Assembly (NCBI GenBank): GCA_002394305.1
Contig: DGTM01000009.1
Span: 1 to 64,000 of the forward strand
Source of the DNA: Prevotellaceae bacterium UBA4336
GTDB taxonomy: Bacteria > Bacteroidota > Bacteroidia > Bacteroidales > Bacteroidaceae
Length of the DNA stretch: 64,000 nucleotides
Direction of reading: 5' to 3'
Part shown: one piece after another, positions 53,560-62,162 of the stretch
Numbering within the stretch: position 1 is the stretch's first letter
How the letters are laid out: the number at the start of each line of letters is the position of its first letter
Made by a program: the position numbers and the translations under genes
The notes under the pieces: generated by a model
The model's database searches: none
Seen by the model: the letters and a program-made list of their open reading frames with translations, nothing else
What the model was told of the DNA's origin: nothing

Positions 53560-53591
53560 TTGCATATATGGACGAAAGTCCCTAACTTTGT
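53560..53591 (+). promoter_or_regulatory. Promoter for the second GH2 gene
   Basis: TTG (53560-53562) and TAACTTTGT (53583-53591) are 20 nt apart. Predicted leader about 27 nt. The box lies inside the extension of the longer frame from 53518, which supports the start at 53623. Confidence 0.75.
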
Positions 53592-53622
53592 GGCAGACAA
53601 ACATCAAACATGTAACAAAAAT

Positions 53623-55482
53623 ATGGTAAAGAGACTGTTTCTCTCGCTCTTGCTGCTCTGCATGGCGGCAGGAGCATGGGCACTGCCCCGGGCTGAGTAT
53701 CCTCGCCCACAGTTCGAACGCCAGGACTGGCTCAACCTCAATGGCGAATGGACCTACACCTTCGACTTCGTCGGCTCCGGCATGGAGAAACGGCTCCACG
53801 AGAGCCGAGGCTTCGAGGGCAAAATCACCGTCCCCTTCTGCCCCGAAAGCAAACTGAGCGGCGTGGGCTACACCGACTTCATTGGCAACATTTGGTATCA
53901 GCGCACCATCCGCATGCCGCAGCAGTGGAAGGGACGCAACGTGATGCTCAACTTCGGGGCCGTCTACTACAACAGCGAGGTGTACGTCGACGGCCGCCTG
54001 GCCGGGCGGCACTTCGGCGGCAGCACCTCCTTTGCCATCGACGTGACGCGCTTCCTGGCCGACGGCGCAGACCACTCGCTCGTCGTGCACGCCTACAGCG
54101 ACACACGCACCACCAAGCAGCCTGCCGGCAAGCAGAATGTGCGCCTCAACCAGTTTGAGTGTATGTACACACGCTGCACCGGTATCTGGCAGACGGTATG
54201 GATGGAGCCGGTGGACGAGAACGCCCTGCTCCGTGCACAGGTTATCACCGACATCGACCAGAGCCAGGTTATCCTGCATCCGACGTTCTATCGTGAGTCG
54301 GCTGCCACGCTGACCGTCACCCTGAGCGACGCAGGGAAGGTGGTTGCCACAAAGACCGTACGCGCTCAGAACAACTCCACCATCGTGCTGCCCGTCAAGA
54401 AGCAGAAGCTCTGGAGCCCCGAGAATCCGTTCCTCTACGACCTCACTTACGAGATGAAGGGCGCCCAGGGGAAAGTCATCGACCGCGTCACAAGCTACGT
54501 CGGCATGCGCAAGATACACGTCGAGGGCAACAAGACGTACCTCAACAACGAACCCTTCTACCAGCGCCTCGTCCTGGACCAGGGCTACTACCCCGACGGC
54601 ATCTGGACCGCCCCCAGCGACGAGGCCTTGAAGCACGACATCGAGCTCTCGCTGGCAGCAGGCTTCAACGGCGCACGCCTCCACCAGAAAGTATTCGAGG
54701 AACGCTTCCACTATTGGGCCGACAAGCTGGGCTACATCACCTGGGGCGAAGCACCCTCGTGGGGCATGAACGCCAACGACCCCGAGGTGGCACGCAACTT
54801 CCTCAGCGAATGGACCGAGGAAATCATGCGCGACCGCAACCACCCTAGCATCGTCACCTGGACGCCGATGAACGAGGAATGGTGGCCCGACCGCGTACAG
54901 TTCCCGCGCTTCGTCAGCGACGTCTACGACCTGAGCAAAGCCCTCGACCCCACACGGCCCGTCTGCGACGTCAGCGGAGGCGTACACATCAAGACCGACA
55001 TCTGGACCACACACAACTACGAGCAGGACCCCAAGCGCCTCAAGGACATCATATACAATGGCGAACGATGGTTCCAGACACCCAACGAGACACGCGACGT
55101 GCCCCGCACCAACACAGGCTTCAACCGCCCCACCGACGTCAACGTCTACGACTTCCCGCGCTACGAGAAAGCCGACAAACCCTATCTCCTCGACGAGTTC
55201 GGCGGCATCAAGTGGGTGAAGGGACAGGACACCGCCACCGGCAACACCGGCGCCTCCTGGGGCTACGGCGAACCGCCACACAGCCTGGAGGAATTCTACA
55301 CACGCCTCGAAGGACAGGTCGACGCCCTCATGGAGATAGCCGACAACGTCTGGGGCTACACCTACACGCAGCTCACCGACGTGGAGCAGGAGCAGAACGG
55401 CATCTACTTCTACGACCGCACCCCGAAGTTCGACATGGCCCGCATCCGCGCCATCTTCTCCAAGACCCCGAAGACGAAGTGA
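53623..55482 (+). CDS. Exported GH2 glycosidase (beta-galactosidase-like)
   Basis: The 619-residue protein has a signal peptide (about 1-20), an N-terminal jelly roll starting RPQFERQDWLNLNGEWTY (residues 27-190), an immunoglobulin-like domain and a TIM barrel. The acid/base is Glu-418 in TPMNEEW and the nucleophile Glu-525 in LLDEFGG. It is shorter than LacZ and lacks C-terminal beta domains, as in many Bacteroidetes GH2 enzymes of undefined specificity; beta-galactosidase or beta-glucuronidase activity is possible. It has its own promoter and is not in an operon. Confidence 0.88.
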   Translation: MVKRLFLSLLLLCMAAGAWALPRAEYPRPQFERQDWLNLNGEWTYTFDFVGSGMEKRLHESRGFEGKITVPFCPESKLSGVGYTDFIGNIWYQRTIRMPQQWKGRNVMLNFGAVYYNSEVYVDGRLAGRHFGGSTSFAIDVTRFLADGADHSLVVHAYSDTRTTKQPAGKQNVRLNQFECMYTRCTGIWQTVWMEPVDENALLRAQVITDIDQSQVILHPTFYRESAATLTVTLSDAGKVVATKTVRAQNNSTIVLPVKKQKLWSPENPFLYDLTYEMKGAQGKVIDRVTSYVGMRKIHVEGNKTYLNNEPFYQRLVLDQGYYPDGIWTAPSDEALKHDIELSLAAGFNGARLHQKVFEERFHYWADKLGYITWGEAPSWGMNANDPEVARNFLSEWTEEIMRDRNHPSIVTWTPMNEEWWPDRVQFPRFVSDVYDLSKALDPTRPVCDVSGGVHIKTDIWTTHNYEQDPKRLKDIIYNGERWFQTPNETRDVPRTNTGFNRPTDVNVYDFPRYEKADKPYLLDEFGGIKWVKGQDTATGNTGASWGYGEPPHSLEEFYTRLEGQVDALMEIADNVWGYTYTQLTDVEQEQNGIYFYDRTPKFDMARIRAIFSKTPKTK

Positions 55483-55682
55483 CACGTCCCCGCGTACAAC
55501 GAATCCCTAACACGGATTACGTGGAGTATGCGAATTGACGGGCAGAATTAAAACCACAGATTGAGCAGATTGAACGGATTATAAAGCAGGACATTTAATT
55601 CGGATTGAGCGGATTGCTCAGACTGGAAGTTTTAATTCAAACCACAGATTAAGCGGATTACGCGAATTGACGGGCTGAATTA

Positions 55683-55771
55683 AAACCACGAATTACACGA
55701 ATTGCACGAATTATTCTGTCGCTGTGTGGCAAGCAGAAATCAATTCGTGCAATTCGTGTAATTCGTGGTTT
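55683..55771. repeat. Perfect 30-bp inverted repeat of ACGAATT units
   Basis: Arms 55683-55712 and 55742-55771 are exact reverse complements made of CACGAATT units, loop 29 nt. It may end transcription from the GH2 gene. Confidence 0.9.
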
Positions 55772-55807
55772 CTATTATAAAGCAGTCTTTTGTTTTACTC
55801 ACAACCG

Positions 55808-55900
55808 CGTGCCGTTCCGCCGGAAGCGCCCCGTGCTTATTCCGGAAACGCCCCGTGCTTATTCCGGAAGCGCCCCGTGCTTATTTCAGAAGCGCCCGGT
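55808..55900. repeat. 22-nt repeat array upstream of metG, 3-4 units
   Basis: Units with core CCCCGTGCTTATTCCGGAA, 22-nt period, same orientation as the array at 2389 and opposite to that at 53432. Confidence 0.85.
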
Positions 55901-56004
55901 GTGTTAGTTCCCGCGGAAGGTGACAATCCGTGTAAGGCTGTGACATTATCCTCGGTCACGGGAAAAAAATGAGCCAAAAGCACTGCAATACAGAAAAAAC
56001 TTCG

Positions 56005-56013
56005 TACCTTTGC
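56005..56013 (+). promoter_or_regulatory. -7 promoter box for metG
   Basis: TACCTTTGC, 21 nt before the ATG; predicted leader about 15 nt. No clear -33 TTG. Confidence 0.65.
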
Positions 56014-56033
56014 GCGGAAAAATATATTAAAGC

Positions 56034-58091
56034 ATGGAAAAACAATTCAAGAGAACGACCATTACGTCCGCTCTGCCTTATGCCAACGGACCAGTACATA
56101 TCGGACACCTGGCCGGCGTCTATGTGCCTGCCGACATCTATGCCCGCTACTTGCGGCTGAAGGGGCGCGAGTGCCTCTTCATCGGCGGTAGCGACGAGCA
56201 CGGCGTGCCTGTCACCATCCGTGCCCGCAAGGAGGGTATCACGGTGCAGCAGGTGGTGGACCGCTACCACACGCTCATCAAGGACTCGTTCGAGCGCTTC
56301 GGCATCTCGTTCGACGTCTACAGCCGCACCACTTCGCCCACGCACCACAAGCTTGCCTCCGACTTCTTCCGCAAGCTCTACGACGAGGGTAAGTTCGTGG
56401 AGCAGGTGACGGAGCAGTTCTACGACGAGCAGACCGGACACTTCCTCACCGACCGCAACATCAAGGGCGAGTGCCCGCGCTGCCATGCCCCCGAGGCCTA
56501 CGGCGACCAGTGCGAGAAGTGCGGCGCCACGCTCTCGCCCGAGGAACTCATCAACCCCTACAATGCCGAGACCGGCAACCCGCTCGTCCGCAAGGCCACG
56601 AAGCACTGGTACCTGCCCCTGGACAAGGACCAGCAGTGGCTGGAGCAGTGGATTCTGGGCGAACACAAGGAGTGGCGGAGCAACGTCTACGGGCAGTGCA
56701 AGAGCTGGCTGGACGGCGGTCTGCGCCCCCGTGCCGTGACGCGCGACCTGGACTGGGGCATCCCCGTGCCCGTCGAGGGCGCCGAGGGCAAGGTGCTCTA
56801 CGTGTGGTTCGATGCCCCCATCGGCTACATCTCGAACACCAAGGAGCTTTGCGACGCACGGCCCGAGCTCGGCCCCTGGGAGAAATGGTGGAAGGACCCC
56901 GAGACGCGCCTCGTGCACTTCATCGGCAAGGACAACATCGTGTTCCACTGCATCGTCTTCCCCGCCATGCTCCGCGCACACGGCGAGTATATCCTGCCCG
57001 ACAACGTCCCGGCCAATGAGTTCCTCAATCTGGAGGGAAACAAGATAAGCACCTCGAAGAACTATGCTGTCTGGCTCAACGAATACCTCGACGAGCTGCC
57101 CGGCCGTCAGGACGAATTGAGGTACGTCCTCACTGCCAATGCGCCCGAGACGAAGGACAATGACTTCACATGGGACGACTTCCAGGCACGCTGCAACAAT
57201 GAGCTTGTGGCCGTCTACGGCAACTTCGTGAACCGAGCCCTGCAGCTCACGCAGAAGTACTACGAGGGCTGTGTGCCCCAGTGCGGTGAGCTGAACGACT
57301 ACGACCGCCAGACGCTCGCCGAGTTCAAGGACGTGAAGGACCGCATGGAGCAGCTGCTCGGGGGCTTCAAGTTCCGCGAGGCTCAGAAGGAAGCCATGAA
57401 CCTGGCACGCATCGGCAACAAGTACATCGCCGACTGCGAACCCTGGAAAGTGGTCAAGACCGACCCCGAGCGCGTGAAGACCGTCATCTATCTCAGCCTG
57501 CAGATTACGGCCAACCTCGCCATTGCCTTCGAGCCTTTCCTGCCTTTCAGCAGCAAGCGGCTACGTCAGATGATTGCCATGGACAGCTTCTCGTGGGAAG
57601 ACCTGGGCCGCACTGACATCCTGCCCGCAGGAAAGCAACTGCCGAAGCCCGAGCTGCTCTTCACCAAGATCGAGGACGAGACCATCGCCTTCCAGAAGCA
57701 GAAGCTGGCCGACACGCTGAAGGCCAACGAGGAGGCTGCGTACAAGGCAGCGCCTGTAAAGGACATCATCCCGTTCGAGACGTTCGAGAAGCTCGACATC
57801 CGTGTGGGCATCGTTAAGGCATGCGAGAAGGTGAAGAAGAGCAAGAAGCTGCTGAAGTTCTGCCTCGACGACGGCAGCGGTACGGACCGCACCATCCTCT
57901 CGGGCATCGCCCAGTGGTACGAGCCCGAGCAACTGGTGGGCAAGCGCGTGCTCTTCATTGCCAACCTTGCGCCGCGCCAGATGATGGGCGAGGAGAGCCA
58001 GGGCATGATACTGAGTGCCGTGAACTACAACGGCGACCTCAGCGTCACCACCACCCTCGAGGAGGTGAAGGGCGGCAGCCAGGTCGGTTAG
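56034..58091 (+). CDS. metG: Methionyl-tRNA synthetase with C-terminal tRNA-binding domain
   Basis: The 685-residue class I synthetase carries HIGH as His-22 to His-25 in GPVHIGHL, a zinc-binding segment [17 protein letters not shown] (about 146-162), and the KMSKS-type KISTS at 337-341. An anticodon-binding helical domain is followed by a Trbp111/EMAP-like domain from about residue 580 ([20 protein letters not shown]), which increases tRNA affinity and drives dimerisation. The full length matches two-domain bacterial MetG. The stop overlaps the convergent CYTH gene by 4 nt. Confidence 0.97.
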   Translation: MEKQFKRTTITSALPYANGPVHIGHLAGVYVPADIYARYLRLKGRECLFIGGSDEHGVPVTIRARKEGITVQQVVDRYHTLIKDSFERFGISFDVYSRTTSPTHHKLASDFFRKLYDEGKFVEQVTEQFYDEQTGHFLTDRNIKGECPRCHAPEAYGDQCEKCGATLSPEELINPYNAETGNPLVRKATKHWYLPLDKDQQWLEQWILGEHKEWRSNVYGQCKSWLDGGLRPRAVTRDLDWGIPVPVEGAEGKVLYVWFDAPIGYISNTKELCDARPELGPWEKWWKDPETRLVHFIGKDNIVFHCIVFPAMLRAHGEYILPDNVPANEFLNLEGNKISTSKNYAVWLNEYLDELPGRQDELRYVLTANAPETKDNDFTWDDFQARCNNELVAVYGNFVNRALQLTQKYYEGCVPQCGELNDYDRQTLAEFKDVKDRMEQLLGGFKFREAQKEAMNLARIGNKYIADCEPWKVVKTDPERVKTVIYLSLQITANLAIAFEPFLPFSSKRLRQMIAMDSFSWEDLGRTDILPAGKQLPKPELLFTKIEDETIAFQKQKLADTLKANEEAAYKAAPVKDIIPFETFEKLDIRVGIVKACEKVKKSKKLLKFCLDDGSGTDRTILSGIAQWYEPEQLVGKRVLFIANLAPRQMMGEESQGMILSAVNYNGDLSVTTTLEEVKGGSQVG

Positions 58092-58573
58092 TCTTTATCC
58101 CAAAGCTTGTAGGGGTATTTCCTCATGTGGCTGTTGTAGTAGCGACGGTCGCCTGTCACTTCGCGCCCGATGAATGCGGGCTTGTCGAAGGTGTCATCCT
58201 CGCTCGCCAGCTCTATCTCTGCCATGACGAGCCCTTCGTTCTCGCCCCAGAACTCGTCGACCTCCCAGGTGTGGCGGCCGTCCGCGGCGGGCACGAGCCA
58301 GCGTGTCTTCTCGATGATGCCCGGTTCGCAGATGGTCATCAGGGCTTCTGCTTCGTGGCGGGGTATCTCCTTCTCCCATTCGAAGCGTGCGAGGCCTGCA
58401 CGGTCAGAGGGGCCCTTGATGGTGAGGTAGCCCTTGTCGCCGCGTATGCGGACGCGGACGGTGCGGCCATTGCCGCTGGCTATGTAGCCCTGGCTGATGC
58501 GTGTGTGGCTGACGGCCTGGCTTTTGAAGTCGCCGCAGACCAGAAACTTTCTTTCTATTTCTGTGAGGCTCAT
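58088..58573 (-). CDS. CYTH-domain (triphosphate tunnel metalloenzyme) protein
   Basis: The 161-residue protein begins [12 protein letters not shown]; the EIERK sequence is the ExExK signature of CYTH enzymes. [18 protein letters not shown] and FEWEKEIP, plus [18 protein letters not shown], supply the basic and acidic residues of the tunnel. Bacterial members usually hydrolyse inorganic triphosphate or related polyphosphates; the true substrate is unknown. Last gene of the minus-strand group headed by the acyl-CoA ligase, separated from the ThuA-like gene by a TTAAAAAG repeat tract, and overlapping the metG stop. Confidence 0.9.
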   Translation of the reverse strand: MSLTEIERKFLVCGDFKSQAVSHTRISQGYIASGNGRTVRVRIRGDKGYLTIKGPSDRAGLARFEWEKEIPRHEAEALMTICEPGIIEKTRWLVPAADGRHTWEVDEFWGENEGLVMAEIELASEDDTFDKPAFIGREVTGDRRYYNSHMRKYPYKLWDKD

Positions 58574-58583
58574 GCTGGGGAGA

Positions 58584-58634
58584 AAGTTAAAAAGTTAAAG
58601 GGTTAAAAAGTTAAAGGGTTAAAAGGTTAAGGGG
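58584..58634. repeat. TTAAAAAG / TTAAAGGG tandem tract
   Basis: Units of about 8-9 nt fill the spacer between the ThuA-like gene stop and the CYTH gene start, like the tract at 39463. Confidence 0.8.
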
Positions 58635-59015
58635 TTACTTCTTGAACGGGTCGCCCTTGGGGTCGCGGCTGACCACCCAGCGGAAGGCGTTGACGAAAAG
58701 CAGGTTCTGGGTGGCATCGCTGAAGCCTTCGTCGCCGTGGCCCATGTTGAGGTAGACCATGCGGTAGCGTGTGTTGGTCCAGACGATGGGGAAGTCGCCG
58801 AACTTGACGACGTCCTTCAGTCCGAAGGGGTACATCTTCTGCGAGATGGAGAGGAGCACCTGCACGTCGGGGTCAAGGCGCGGGCTGGGCTGCCACTGGT
58901 AGAACTCGCTGGCGGGCGCCACGAAGCTGGCGGCGTACTCGCCGGGCTGCTGAGCCTGCAGCGGGGTTGCAAACAGGGTCAGCAGGAAGAGTAGGGGAAA
59001 TAGGGCGTGTCTCAT
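58635..59015 (-). CDS. Truncated ThuA-like exported protein
   Basis: The 126-residue protein joins a signal peptide (1-21, ending LQAQ) to a segment that matches only the C-terminal half of ThuA-type proteins: EFYQWQPSPRLDPDVQVLL, FPIVWTNTRYRMVYLNMGHG and FSDATQNLLFVNAFRWV. Full ThuA domains are about 220-250 residues with a glutamine-amidotransferase-like fold, so the N-terminal half is missing. This could be a deletion derivative with an intact frame or a genuine short variant. It starts 15 nt after prfB ends and is probably co-transcribed. Confidence 0.75.
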   Translation of the reverse strand: MRHALFPLLFLLTLFATPLQAQQPGEYAASFVAPASEFYQWQPSPRLDPDVQVLLSISQKMYPFGLKDVVKFGDFPIVWTNTRYRMVYLNMGHGDEGFSDATQNLLFVNAFRWVVSRDPKGDPFKK

Positions 59016-59030
59016 CGGTCGGTATCGGTC

Positions 59031-60143
59031 TTATTCTTCGGCGCCGAACTCCATGAGGTAGGCCTTGATGAAGGCGTCGATTTTGCCGTCCATCACGCCG
59101 CCCACGTCGCTGGTCTGGTAGCCTGTGCGGTGGTCCTTGACGCGTCGGTCGTCGAAGACATAGCTGCGAATCTGGCTGCCCCATTCTATCTTCTTCTTGC
59201 CGGCTTCCACCTTGGCCTGCTCGGCCATGCGGTGTTTCAGCTCTTTGTCGTAGAGCATGGAGCGCAGCAGTCGCATGGCGTTCTCCTTGTTCTTGGGCTG
59301 GTCGCGCGTCTCGGTGTTCTCGATGAGGATTTCCTCTTCCTCGCCCGTGTAGGGGTCCTTGTACTGGTAGCGAAGGCGGACGCCCGACTCCACCTTGTTG
59401 ACGTTCTGTCCGCCCGCGCCGCTGGAGCGGAACGTGTCCCACGAGATGCGTGCCTGCTCGATGTTCACCTCGATGGTGTCGTCGACGAGCGGTGTGACGA
59501 AGACGCTGGCGAAGCTGGTCATACGCTTGCCCTGTGCGTTGTAGGGCGACACGCGGACCAGGCGGTGCACGCCGTTCTCGCTCTTTAGGTATCCGTAGGC
59601 GAACTCGCCCTGAATCTCGAGGGTGCAGGACTTGATGCCTGCGTCGTCGCCGTCCAGGAGGTTGCTGACCACACACTTGTAGCCGTGCGTCTCGGCATAG
59701 CGCATGTACATTCGCATGAGCATCTGTGCCCAGTCCTGTGCCTCGGTGCCCCCTGCGCCCGAGTTTATCTTGAGGACGGCATCCATCGCGTCTTCCTCGC
59801 GGCGCAGCATGTTCTTGAGCTCCAGCTCCTCGACGGCGGCGATGGCACGGGCGTAGATGGCGTCGACCTCTTCCTCCGTGACGAGCTCCTCCTTGTAGAA
59901 ATCGAAGGCTGTCTCCAGCTCGTCGCAGAGTGTCTTGACCTCGGCGTAGCCCTTCAGCCATTTCTCCAGCCCCTTGACGAGCTTCATCTGTGCCTCGGCG
60001 CGTTTCTGGTCGTCCCAGAAGCCAGGAGCCTGCGTGCGGAGCTGCTCCTCTTCGTACTGTATCTTCTTACCTTCGATGTCGAGGTAGCGGTAGAGTTGCT
60101 CGGTGCGCTCCTTGACTTCCTTGAGTTGTTCTTGGGTTATCAT
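59031..60143 (-). CDS. prfB: Peptide chain release factor 2
   Basis: The 370-residue RF2 recognises UGA and UAA. The peptidyl-hydrolase GGQ is at 244-246 (SSGAGGQNVNK). The stop-codon recognition tripeptide reads SPY at 199-201 (RVSPYNAQGKR) instead of the usual SPF. The N terminus (LYRYLDIEGKKI) is one continuous frame: the in-frame UGA and +1 frameshift found after the same position in E. coli prfB are absent, so autoregulation by frameshifting is not expected. Second gene of the minus-strand group; its upstream spacer has TGAAATAA repeats. Confidence 0.96.
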   Translation of the reverse strand: MITQEQLKEVKERTEQLYRYLDIEGKKIQYEEEQLRTQAPGFWDDQKRAEAQMKLVKGLEKWLKGYAEVKTLCDELETAFDFYKEELVTEEEVDAIYARAIAAVEELELKNMLRREEDAMDAVLKINSGAGGTEAQDWAQMLMRMYMRYAETHGYKCVVSNLLDGDDAGIKSCTLEIQGEFAYGYLKSENGVHRLVRVSPYNAQGKRMTSFASVFVTPLVDDTIEVNIEQARISWDTFRSSGAGGQNVNKVESGVRLRYQYKDPYTGEEEEILIENTETRDQPKNKENAMRLLRSMLYDKELKHRMAEQAKVEAGKKKIEWGSQIRSYVFDDRRVKDHRTGYQTSDVGGVMDGKIDAFIKAYLMEFGAEE

Positions 60144-60146
60144 TCT

Positions 60147-60180
60147 CGAAATGAAATAATGAAATAATGAAAAAATGAGA
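60147..60180. repeat. ATGAAATA microsatellite between prfB and the ligase gene
   Basis: GAAATAAT-type 8-nt units fill the 43-nt spacer, similar to the GAAAGAAT tracts at 5467 and 9410. Confidence 0.8.
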
Positions 60181-60186
60181 CATGGC

Positions 60187-61995
60187 TCACTCTTCGTACA
60201 TCTTGTCTATTTGTTCCTTGTAAAGCTGGTTGAGGACTGTGCGTTTCACCTTGAGGGTGTTGGTCAGTTCGCCACGCTCCAGGCTGAAGGGCTCCGGCAG
60301 GAGGGTGATGCGCTTTATCTGCTCGTAGGAGGCCAGGTCCTGCTGGATGGTCTCGATGCGTTCCATGATGAACTCCACGATGTCCGGGTTGGCACAGAGC
60401 TCCGAGCGCGTCGAATAGCTGATGTGCCGCTTGGCTGCCAGTTCTTCCAGCAGTTTGTATTCGGGAATGACGAGCGCCGAGACGAACTTCCGCTGGTCGG
60501 CGATGATGACAATCTGGTCAATGTAGCGGTCCACGCAGAACTTCGACTCGAGCATCTGCGGTGCGATGTACTTGCCGTTGCTTGTCTTGAAGAGGTCCTT
60601 GATGCGCTCCGTCATGTAGAGCTCGCCGTTCTGCATGTATCCGGCGTCGCCGGTGTGGAACCATCCGTCCTTGTCGATAGCCATGGCCGTTATCTCGGCT
60701 TTGCGGTAGTAGCCTTTGGTGATGGTGTCGCCCTTGAGCAGTATTTCGTTGTTCTCGCCGAACTTCACCTGCACGCCCTCCAGCGGCCGGCCGATGGAGC
60801 CCAGGGAGATGGGTTTGTTCCAGCGGTCGCAGGAGACGGTGGCGGTGCTCTCTGTCAGCCCGTAGCCCGTTATCATCATGATGCCGGCTGAGCGCACGAA
60901 TTCCTCGATGACGGGCGGCACGGCGGCTCCGGCTGTGGGGAAGAAGTTGCCGCGCTCCAGTCCGAGTGTCTTGAGCAGGAGGGCTATGACGGTCTTCTCG
61001 TAGAAGTGATACTGCATCTTCAGTGCCAGCGGTGGCGTGATGCCGCGCATCTTGTACTTCACGTTGTACTCCTTGCCTACGCGCAGTGCGTCCTCCAGGA
61101 TGCGTCGCTGTATGGGGCTGGAGGTGTTTATCTTCTCCTGTACGCCTGCATAGACTTTTTCCCAGAAGCGTGGCACGGCGCACATGCAGGTGGGGTGCAC
61201 TTCGCGCAGGCTCCGGAGGATGTCCTGCGGGTGGCGGTTGACGGCCAGTGTGCAGCCGTTCTTGATGCAGAGGTATGCCCATCCGCGCTCGAAGACGTGG
61301 GTGAAGGGCAGGAAGTTCATGACGAGGTCCTTGTCGCTGAGGGGCAGGGCGCCTACGTGTCCGCGGAAGGCGGCGTTGTACATGCGGTGGGTGAGCATGA
61401 CGCCCTTGCTGATGCCTGTCGTTCCGCTGGTGTAGAGGATGTTTGCCAGGTCGTCCTGGTCAGCTTCGGCCATGCGCGTTGCCACTTCGGCGGTGTGGTC
61501 CTTCCCGTCGGAGAGGGAGAGGAACTCGTCGAAGTAGAGGCTGACGTTGTCCTGCGGGTCCTTCCGGACGGCGTGGTCGAAGATGATGAGGCGCCGCATG
61601 CTGTGTTCTATCTTGAGCACGCGGTAGGCCGTGTCGTACTGGTATTGTTCGCCCACGAAGATGTAGTGTATCTTGGCATCGCTGACCATGTACTTGACTT
61701 GCATCTCGCTGCTTGTGGCGTAGAAGGGGATGGTGACGGCGCGGATGCCGTAGGCTCCGAAGTCGACGTACATGCACTCCGGCATGTTCTGCGAGAAGAC
61801 GGCGATGTTCTCCTGCACGTCTACGCCCAGTTCCAGCAGCGATGCCGAGACGCGGCCGACGGTCCGGGCATAGTCTTCCCACGAGATTTCCTTCCATGCC
61901 TGCAGGGTGTCGTCGCGGTAGAGCATGGCTGTACGCTTGCCGTAAATCTCGGCTTGACTTTGGATGAGCGAGGGTAGTGGACTGGGGTTCTGCAT
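60187..61995 (-). CDS. Long-chain fatty acid--CoA ligase (AMP-forming)
   Basis: The 602-residue adenylate-forming enzyme activates fatty acids to acyl-CoA. The P-loop-like motif is ILYTSGTTGISKGVMLTH (about 187-204), and GYGLTESTATVS, DGWFHTGDAGYM and RIKDLFKTSNGKYIAPQ mark the ATP-binding and hinge regions. The C-terminal lid with the catalytic-type Lys is near GELTNTLKVKR. The length and motifs match the FadD-like/long-chain group (FAA1 type) found in Bacteroidales. It is first in the minus-strand group and starts 46 nt from its promoter at 62041. Confidence 0.93.
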   Translation of the reverse strand: MQNPSPLPSLIQSQAEIYGKRTAMLYRDDTLQAWKEISWEDYARTVGRVSASLLELGVDVQENIAVFSQNMPECMYVDFGAYGIRAVTIPFYATSSEMQVKYMVSDAKIHYIFVGEQYQYDTAYRVLKIEHSMRRLIIFDHAVRKDPQDNVSLYFDEFLSLSDGKDHTAEVATRMAEADQDDLANILYTSGTTGISKGVMLTHRMYNAAFRGHVGALPLSDKDLVMNFLPFTHVFERGWAYLCIKNGCTLAVNRHPQDILRSLREVHPTCMCAVPRFWEKVYAGVQEKINTSSPIQRRILEDALRVGKEYNVKYKMRGITPPLALKMQYHFYEKTVIALLLKTLGLERGNFFPTAGAAVPPVIEEFVRSAGIMMITGYGLTESTATVSCDRWNKPISLGSIGRPLEGVQVKFGENNEILLKGDTITKGYYRKAEITAMAIDKDGWFHTGDAGYMQNGELYMTERIKDLFKTSNGKYIAPQMLESKFCVDRYIDQIVIIADQRKFVSALVIPEYKLLEELAAKRHISYSTRSELCANPDIVEFIMERIETIQQDLASYEQIKRITLLPEPFSLERGELTNTLKVKRTVLNQLYKEQIDKMYEE

Positions 61996-62040
61996 CTATC
62001 TAAAATTCATAATTCGTAATTCATATTTCATATTAACAGG

Positions 62041-62049
62041 GCAAAGATA
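62041..62049 (-). promoter_or_regulatory. -7 promoter box for the acyl-CoA ligase operon
   Basis: TATCTTTGC on the minus strand; leader about 40 nt of AT-rich ATTCATAATT-type sequence. Confidence 0.7.
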
Positions 62050-62124
62050 CGAAAAAAAAGTGAAAAGAGCAGAGTGAAAAGGGAAAAATTCTTCAGTCAT
62101 CGTTCTTCATTCTTCATTTTTCCG

Positions 62125-62152
62125 TATCTTTGCCTTCAATTAGTAACTTTGA
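62125..62152 (+). promoter_or_regulatory. Two overlapping -7 boxes for the M20 gene
   Basis: TATCTTTGC (62125-62133) and TAACTTTGA (62144-62152) both match TAnnTTTG. The first would give a leader of about 24 nt, the second an almost leaderless mRNA for the ATG at 62163. Confidence 0.6.
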
Positions 62153-62162
62153 ATAGTGAATT

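Larger units (their letters stand above)
55483..56033. other. Repeat-rich intergenic region upstream of metG
   Basis: This 551-nt gap has no coding frame. It holds a 28-nt direct repeat beginning GCGAATTGACGGGC (55530-55557 and 55662-55689, one mismatch), GGATTGAGCGGATT-type units, a 30-bp inverted repeat (55683-55771), a 22-nt repeat array (55808-55900) and the metG promoter. Confidence 0.75.
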
